Positions 60,613 through 64,000 of a stretch of 64,000 bases of DNA are shown here, piece after piece (the stretch's first letter is position 1; each line of letters begins with the position of its first letter). Location: the NCBI RefSeq assembly GCF_039872745.1, contig NZ_JBDPZD010000002.1, positions 620,001 through 684,000 on the forward strand. The letters are read 5' to 3'. This DNA is from Pelomonas paludis. GTDB taxonomy: Bacteria > Pseudomonadota > Gammaproteobacteria > Burkholderiales > Burkholderiaceae_C. Position numbers and translations under genes: made by a program. The notes under the pieces were generated by a model. It saw nothing but the letters and a program-made list of their open reading frames with translations, did no database searches and was not told the DNA's origin.

Positions 60613-60864
60613 ATGGCCCTGATGATCACGGACGAGTGCATCAACTGCGACGTCTGCGAACCCGTCTGCCCCAACCAGGCCATCGCCATGGGCGCGGAGA
60701 TCTATGAGATCGACCCCGCCAAATGCACCGAGTGCGTGGGCCACTTTGACGAGCCCCAGTGCGTGTCGCTCTGCCCCGTGGCCTGCATCCCGGTGAACCC
60801 CGCCCACGTCGAAGACCGCGAGACCCTGCTGCAGAAGTACCAGCGCCTGGCCGTCACGAGCTGA
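60613..60864 (+). CDS. yfhL: 2[4Fe-4S] ferredoxin, YfhL type
   Basis: 83-aa small ferredoxin with two 4Fe-4S sites: CINCDVCEPVCP and CTECVGHFDEPQC followed by CPVACI. The eight-residue insertion between the second and third cysteine of site 2 is typical of the YfhL/Allochromatium type. It follows coaD by 3 bases, as in many proteobacteria. The partner enzyme is unknown. Confidence 0.93.
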   Translation: MALMITDECINCDVCEPVCPNQAIAMGAEIYEIDPAKCTECVGHFDEPQCVSLCPVACIPVNPAHVEDRETLLQKYQRLAVTS

Positions 60865-60972
60865 GCGCCGTCACGTCGCTGCGATTGCGAGGGCTGGCTG
60901 TCTCGGGTATACCGGGGCAACGCCCCAGGTCCGTCGGATTCGCCGGCCGGCCCAGGCCCCCAGAGAGCCCTC

Positions 60973-61641
60973 ATGCCGACACCCGCTGCCAGCCCAGACC
61001 CCGCGTGCTCAGGACTGAGCAATTCCGAGCGCGCCGCCCTGATAGGTGTCGCGGGCGTTGCCACCACCTTGGCCTTCAACGGCCTCGTCATCCTCCATGC
61101 CAGGCGCCAGCTCCGGGACAACCTGATCACGGCGCTGCGCAGCGATGTCCGCTCCATCGTCCAGGCCTTCCACCTGACGCACATCGTCAAGGCCTACGTC
61201 TTCGCCGCCAGCCTGCGCCAACTCGATGCCACCACCCTGGCCGGCTACGACACGGCTCGCGAGGAAACCTACTTCAAGCTCTACGAGTCCCTGTCACCGC
61301 AGCTCGGGACCCTGCCCCAGGACCTGGCCCGCGAGGTGGTCCGCTTCTATACCTTTTTGCACGTCTCCCGCGATGCCGCCAAGCCCTTGATGGCCATGGC
61401 CAGCAAGACACCGGACCTGGTGCGCTTCCACATCCACACCGGCAATGTCCTGATCGCGCTGCGTGAGGTGCTGCTCGCGGCAGTCCAGGTGCTGGGCAAA
61501 AAGTACAGCCGACAGCGCAGCAGCGACGAAGGCGCCGCACTCGCCTCCCGCTTGCTGGCCGAGGTCAACGCCGCCATCAAGGGCCTCGAAACGCACTACG
61601 GTCATCCAGCGCCAACGCTCCAGGCGCCTGCCTCGCCCTGA
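60973..61641 (+). CDS. Hypothetical membrane-anchored helical protein
   Basis: 222 aa with one hydrophobic segment near the N-terminus (AALIGVAGVATTLAFNGLVI) and then predicted amphipathic helices (RRQLRDNLITALRSDVRSIV, LAREVVRFYTFLHVSRDAA, LREVLLAAVQVLGKKYS). No family is recognised. The start lies 108 bases after the ferredoxin stop, so it is probably its own transcript. Confidence 0.65.
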   Translation: MPTPAASPDPACSGLSNSERAALIGVAGVATTLAFNGLVILHARRQLRDNLITALRSDVRSIVQAFHLTHIVKAYVFAASLRQLDATTLAGYDTAREETYFKLYESLSPQLGTLPQDLAREVVRFYTFLHVSRDAAKPLMAMASKTPDLVRFHIHTGNVLIALREVLLAAVQVLGKKYSRQRSSDEGAALASRLLAEVNAAIKGLETHYGHPAPTLQAPASP

Positions 61642-61731
61642 ACGCACAGGGGCCGGTTGCGGCTTGAGACGCTTGGTCACGGTAAGCGGACGCCCCTTGC
61701 GCCTAGAGTGGCCCAACGAGGAGAAACGGCC

Positions 61732-61953
61732 ATGAGCCTCTTGGGACAACCCGGCAACCGCGCGCACCGGCAGACGCGGTCGCTGTTTCAGCAGTTGAGC
61801 TTGCCTCTTGACACACCAAGCGGCGCACCGGGCGATGCAACGTCGCCGCTGGCCGCTTCGCGAGCGCCCGTTCTGGGCCGTGGCAACAGCCGCGAGCCTG
61901 CCAGCCAGGCAAGCGGGCGTAGCCCCTCAGCGCTGTCCCTCGCCAGCGCCTGA
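61732..61953 (+). CDS. Small hypothetical protein
   Basis: 73-aa frame supported mainly by a strong ribosome site (GAGGAGAAACGGCC before ATG 61732). The sequence (SLLGQPGNRAHRQTRSLFQQ, then Ser/Ala-rich) has no known family and its 3' end overlaps the convergent molybdoenzyme gene by 27 bases. It could be a real short gene or a chance frame. Confidence 0.35.
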   Translation: MSLLGQPGNRAHRQTRSLFQQLSLPLDTPSGAPGDATSPLAASRAPVLGRGNSREPASQASGRSPSALSLASA

Positions 61954-62634
61954 GTTCAGCGGCGCCGGGCCTGTCGCCGCGCGGGCAAAGGTCGCCACCG
62001 TGCTGGCGATCAGTGGCCGGTACAGCCAGCGCAAGAGCCAGCCCGGCAGCGCACGGCCTCGCTCCTCCAAGGCCACCCGCGCGCGCGGGTGGTCCATGAA
62101 GCGCAAGCCCGAAACCGCATAGCCCTCCTGCGGCCGCCGGAACTCCAGCCGGCACAGGTACTTCATCGACTTGTAGCCATAGTGGCCAGGCACCACCAGC
62201 CGCAAGGGCGCCCCGTGGTCCATGGTCAGCGGCTCACCGTTCAGCCGGTCGGCCAGCAGCACCTCTGGCGCCAGCAAGTCCTCCAGCGGCAAGGCCGTGC
62301 GAGCGCCATCCTGCCCGCGCATCGCCACCAAGGTCGCGTCCGGGTCGTGCCGGGCCTGCGGATGCAGCACCTGCCAGTAGAGGTCCGAGAACCGGACGCC
62401 CTCCCAGCGCAGCGATCGCACGCTCCAGGTCGTCACGCAGTGGAAGTCGCTTTGCACCTCGGCGCGCTCCAAGCCCTCAAACACATCCTGCAACTGCAGC
62501 ACCTGCTGGACATGGCCACAGACCTCCAGCGATCGGCTGTGCGTCTGGCGCGGGAACCGCTTGGCAAAGGGCGTCAGGCCAAACCGATGAAAGGCCTCAA
62601 CCGCCCGCTGGCCAGGTGGCAACTTTGATTCCAT
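61927..62634 (-). CDS. Sulfite-oxidase-family molybdoenzyme
   Basis: 235-aa protein with the oxidoreductase molybdopterin-binding domain. The molybdenum cysteine is in DFHCVTTWSVRSLRWEGVRF, with TMDHGAPLRLVVPGHYGYKS and FMDHPRARV later. There is no signal peptide, unlike periplasmic MsrP/YedY, and no dimerisation domain as in animal sulfite oxidases. The substrate is unknown. ATG 62634. Confidence 0.85.
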   Translation of the reverse strand: MESKLPPGQRAVEAFHRFGLTPFAKRFPRQTHSRSLEVCGHVQQVLQLQDVFEGLERAEVQSDFHCVTTWSVRSLRWEGVRFSDLYWQVLHPQARHDPDATLVAMRGQDGARTALPLEDLLAPEVLLADRLNGEPLTMDHGAPLRLVVPGHYGYKSMKYLCRLEFRRPQEGYAVSGLRFMDHPRARVALEERGRALPGWLLRWLYRPLIASTVATFARAATGPAPLNSGAGEGQR

Positions 62635-62718
62635 CGTGCGTCCTCAACGTGGCGAGGCCGAGTATCTGGCGCCGCAGGCGGCCGTACTGGCGCGCAGGAG
62701 ACAGGCTGTGCGCGTGGC

Positions 62719-63159
62719 TCAAGTCCGCTTGGCGAACTCAAAGCTGCGGCTCTCCTTGGTCACCGGGTCGGTGACGGACACCGAGACCTTGAGCTTTGCC
62801 ACAACACCAGCATCCGCACGCGTGGCGGCTTCTTCGAGCACTGAACCGATCAGCTTGTTGATCAGCTCCACATGCTTGTCCTCGGCGGTGATCATCAGCA
62901 CCACGCTCTGCGCCGCCTCGCCGCGCTTGTTCACGAAGCTGATGAGGGCTGAGAGCAGGCGGTTGCCGCGCGGGTTGAGGTCGGCCTCGCTGCCGATGCG
63001 GATCATCGAGACCAGTTGCCAGGCGGGCGGCTCACTGCCCTTGAGCTGGCCCTCGAAGGCGGTGAACCCAGGCATGAAAGACGGCGCCGCCTGGGCCAGC
63101 ACGGGGCCTTGCGCCAACAGCGCCAATACGAGGACAGAAGTAGAGCGAGCGAGACTCAT
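62719..63159 (-). CDS. Secreted hypothetical protein
   Basis: 146 aa with a signal peptide (TSVLVLALLAQGPVLAQA). The mature part is of mixed strands and helices (GNRLLSALISFVNKRGEAA, MITAEDKHVELINKLIGSVL) with no cysteines and no recognised domain. It is 11 bases after the S1/P1 nuclease stop on the same strand, likely one operon with it. Confidence 0.7.
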   Translation of the reverse strand: MSLARSTSVLVLALLAQGPVLAQAAPSFMPGFTAFEGQLKGSEPPAWQLVSMIRIGSEADLNPRGNRLLSALISFVNKRGEAAQSVVLMITAEDKHVELINKLIGSVLEEAATRADAGVVAKLKVSVSVTDPVTKESRSFEFAKRT

Positions 63160-63170
63160 TGATCGCAGAT

Positions 63171-64000
63171 TCAGTCCGGGAAGATGGCCTTGAGCAGTTG
63201 CGCCAGCCGCGCACCGGCACGCGTCAGCTGCTCACGCTTGATCGCCAGCATCCGGGCCTCGTAGGCCTCGGAGAGCCGCACCGTCCAGAGCTGACCCTGG
63301 CGGGCAGAGAACTCCAGGCCGTCAAAGGCCACGCGGGCCTGCTCCAGGGTGTCGTTGAAGATCAGCTCGGGCCAGGCGCTGGGCTCGCCGGCCAAGGCCG
63401 GCTGCTTGGCTGCGGCTGCCACCCAGGCGGCGTCCACATGGGTCGGGCCCAGTGGGCCACTACCGTCGTCCCACACCGTGTGCAGGTTGGGCGGCCTGAA
63501 GCCCGCCGCGTACTCGGCAATGCTGGCCGGCTTGTCGGCCGTCACCAGCTTGAGGATGCGGTTGCCGCCGATGGTGTGGGTGCTGGCGTCAAAGCCGCTC
63601 TTCTCGGGGTCCACCGGGTGGCCATCGGCGTCCAGGTAGACCGAGCCCACATGCAGCGGCTGGTGCAGGTCGCCCACAAAGTGCACCAGCATCAGCAGCG
63701 CTTCGCGCGGGCCCTTGAGGTTGTAGGCCGCAGGCGCCGGCTGGCCCTGCAGCACCTTGACCGCCGTGCGCGCAGCGCCGACGAGGTCGTACTCCCGCGT
63801 GCCCGTGAAGCCCAGCTCGTAGCGGCTGCGCTGCACCGGCATGTTCACGTAGTGGGCTTGCTTGTGGCAGTTCTCGTTGCCCTCGGCCGTGCCGCATTGC
63901 AGGTCGATGCGGCGCACAAAGTCGGCCATCTCGGCCAGCAGATCAGGGCGGGCCTCGTACACCGCGCACTCGGCGTAGCGGCCTGTCACGGTGTAGCTGT
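63171..64000 (-). CDS. S1/P1 nuclease (5' end beyond window)
   Basis: C-terminal 277 codons of a secreted zinc-dependent nuclease cutting single-stranded DNA and RNA. Zinc-site motifs are seen: HFVGDLHQPLHVG, NLHTVWDDG and the upstream HKQAHYVNMP. The reading frame continues past 64000, so the signal peptide and N-terminal tryptophan-ligand lie outside the window; the GTG at 63989 is internal. The following secreted protein gene is 11 bases on. Confidence 0.88.
   Translation of the reverse strand, partial: SYTVTGRYAECAVYEARPDLLAEMADFVRRIDLQCGTAEGNENCHKQAHYVNMPVQRSRYELGFTGTREYDLVGAARTAVKVLQGQPAPAAYNLKGPREALLMLVHFVGDLHQPLHVGSVYLDADGHPVDPEKSGFDASTHTIGGNRILKLVTADKPASIAEYAAGFRPPNLHTVWDDGSGPLGPTHVDAAWVAAAAKQPALAGEPSAWPELIFNDTLEQARVAFDGLEFSARQGQLWTVRLSEAYEARMLAIKREQLTRAGARLAQLLKAIFPD

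Overview
The window is GC-rich, densely coded DNA from a betaproteobacterium of the order Burkholderiales, most like the Rubrivivax/Leptothrix/Roseateles group (inferred from protein resemblance; no rRNA gene is present to confirm it). Supporting signs are the betaproteobacterial order yadG-yadH-bolA-hisG-hisD, a polyhydroxyalkanoate-associated protein, a PEP-CTERM protein, LapD/LapG biofilm control and duplicated circularly permuted ATP-grasp/alpha-E/transglutaminase loci. No tRNA, rRNA, CRISPR array, transposase or integrase was seen, and no gene-free stretch exceeds 300 bases.

Layout. 1-3575 (-): alaA-hom-thrC amino-acid operon; thrC runs off the left edge. 3703-6583 (+): Mth938-like protein, Bcp peroxiredoxin, PIN-PhoH ATPase. 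6569-9158 (-): lapG-lapD, followed by a divergent HDOD protein. 10128-15639: small membrane proteins, a PAS histidine kinase, a membrane-anchored receiver protein on a very long Ala/Glu/Arg stalk, an OmpR-type regulator and DUF1415. 15715-20726 (-): chemoreceptor, porin and small phosphate-binding-like protein, with a sugar-transporter cassette inserted at the operon end; a 157-base frameshifted remnant of the binding-protein gene marks the far side. 20930-24691: M20 amidohydrolase, then a secreted DUF2946-like protein and a TonB-dependent receptor.

24809-37966 holds two paralogous predicted peptide-ligase loci. The first has separate ATP-grasp, alpha-E and transglutaminase-DUF2126 genes. The second has an ATP-grasp/alpha-E fusion plus a transglutaminase; its ATP-grasp half lacks residues that the first copy keeps. 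Between them lie a DISM-type histidine kinase, its LuxR-type response regulator (apparently frameshifted), a PEP-CTERM protein and a small membrane protein.

38049-49847 contains a conserved protein of unknown role, a LysR/SDR pair, a molybdopterin oxidoreductase coupled to a metallopeptidase lipoprotein, a Sel1-repeat protein, and a storage-lipid neighbourhood (PHA-associated protein, acyl-CoA-binding protein, wax-ester-synthase/DGAT-like protein), then a TetR-TPR pair. 49945-60864 (+) is yadG-yadH-bolA-hisG-hisD-[solute-binding protein, RHH/PIN toxin-antitoxin]-hisC-hisB-hisH-hisA-hisF-rsmD-coaD-ferredoxin. murA, hisI, hisE and hisZ are not in the window. The right end holds hypothetical genes, a sulfite-oxidase-like molybdoenzyme and a partial S1/P1 nuclease.

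The strongest leads are the paired ATP-grasp loci with one apparently degenerate member, the toxin-antitoxin module inside the his operon with three regularly spaced operator repeats, the cassette insertion flanked by a gene-end duplication, the stalked receiver protein, and a terminator built into the coding end of a convergent gene.
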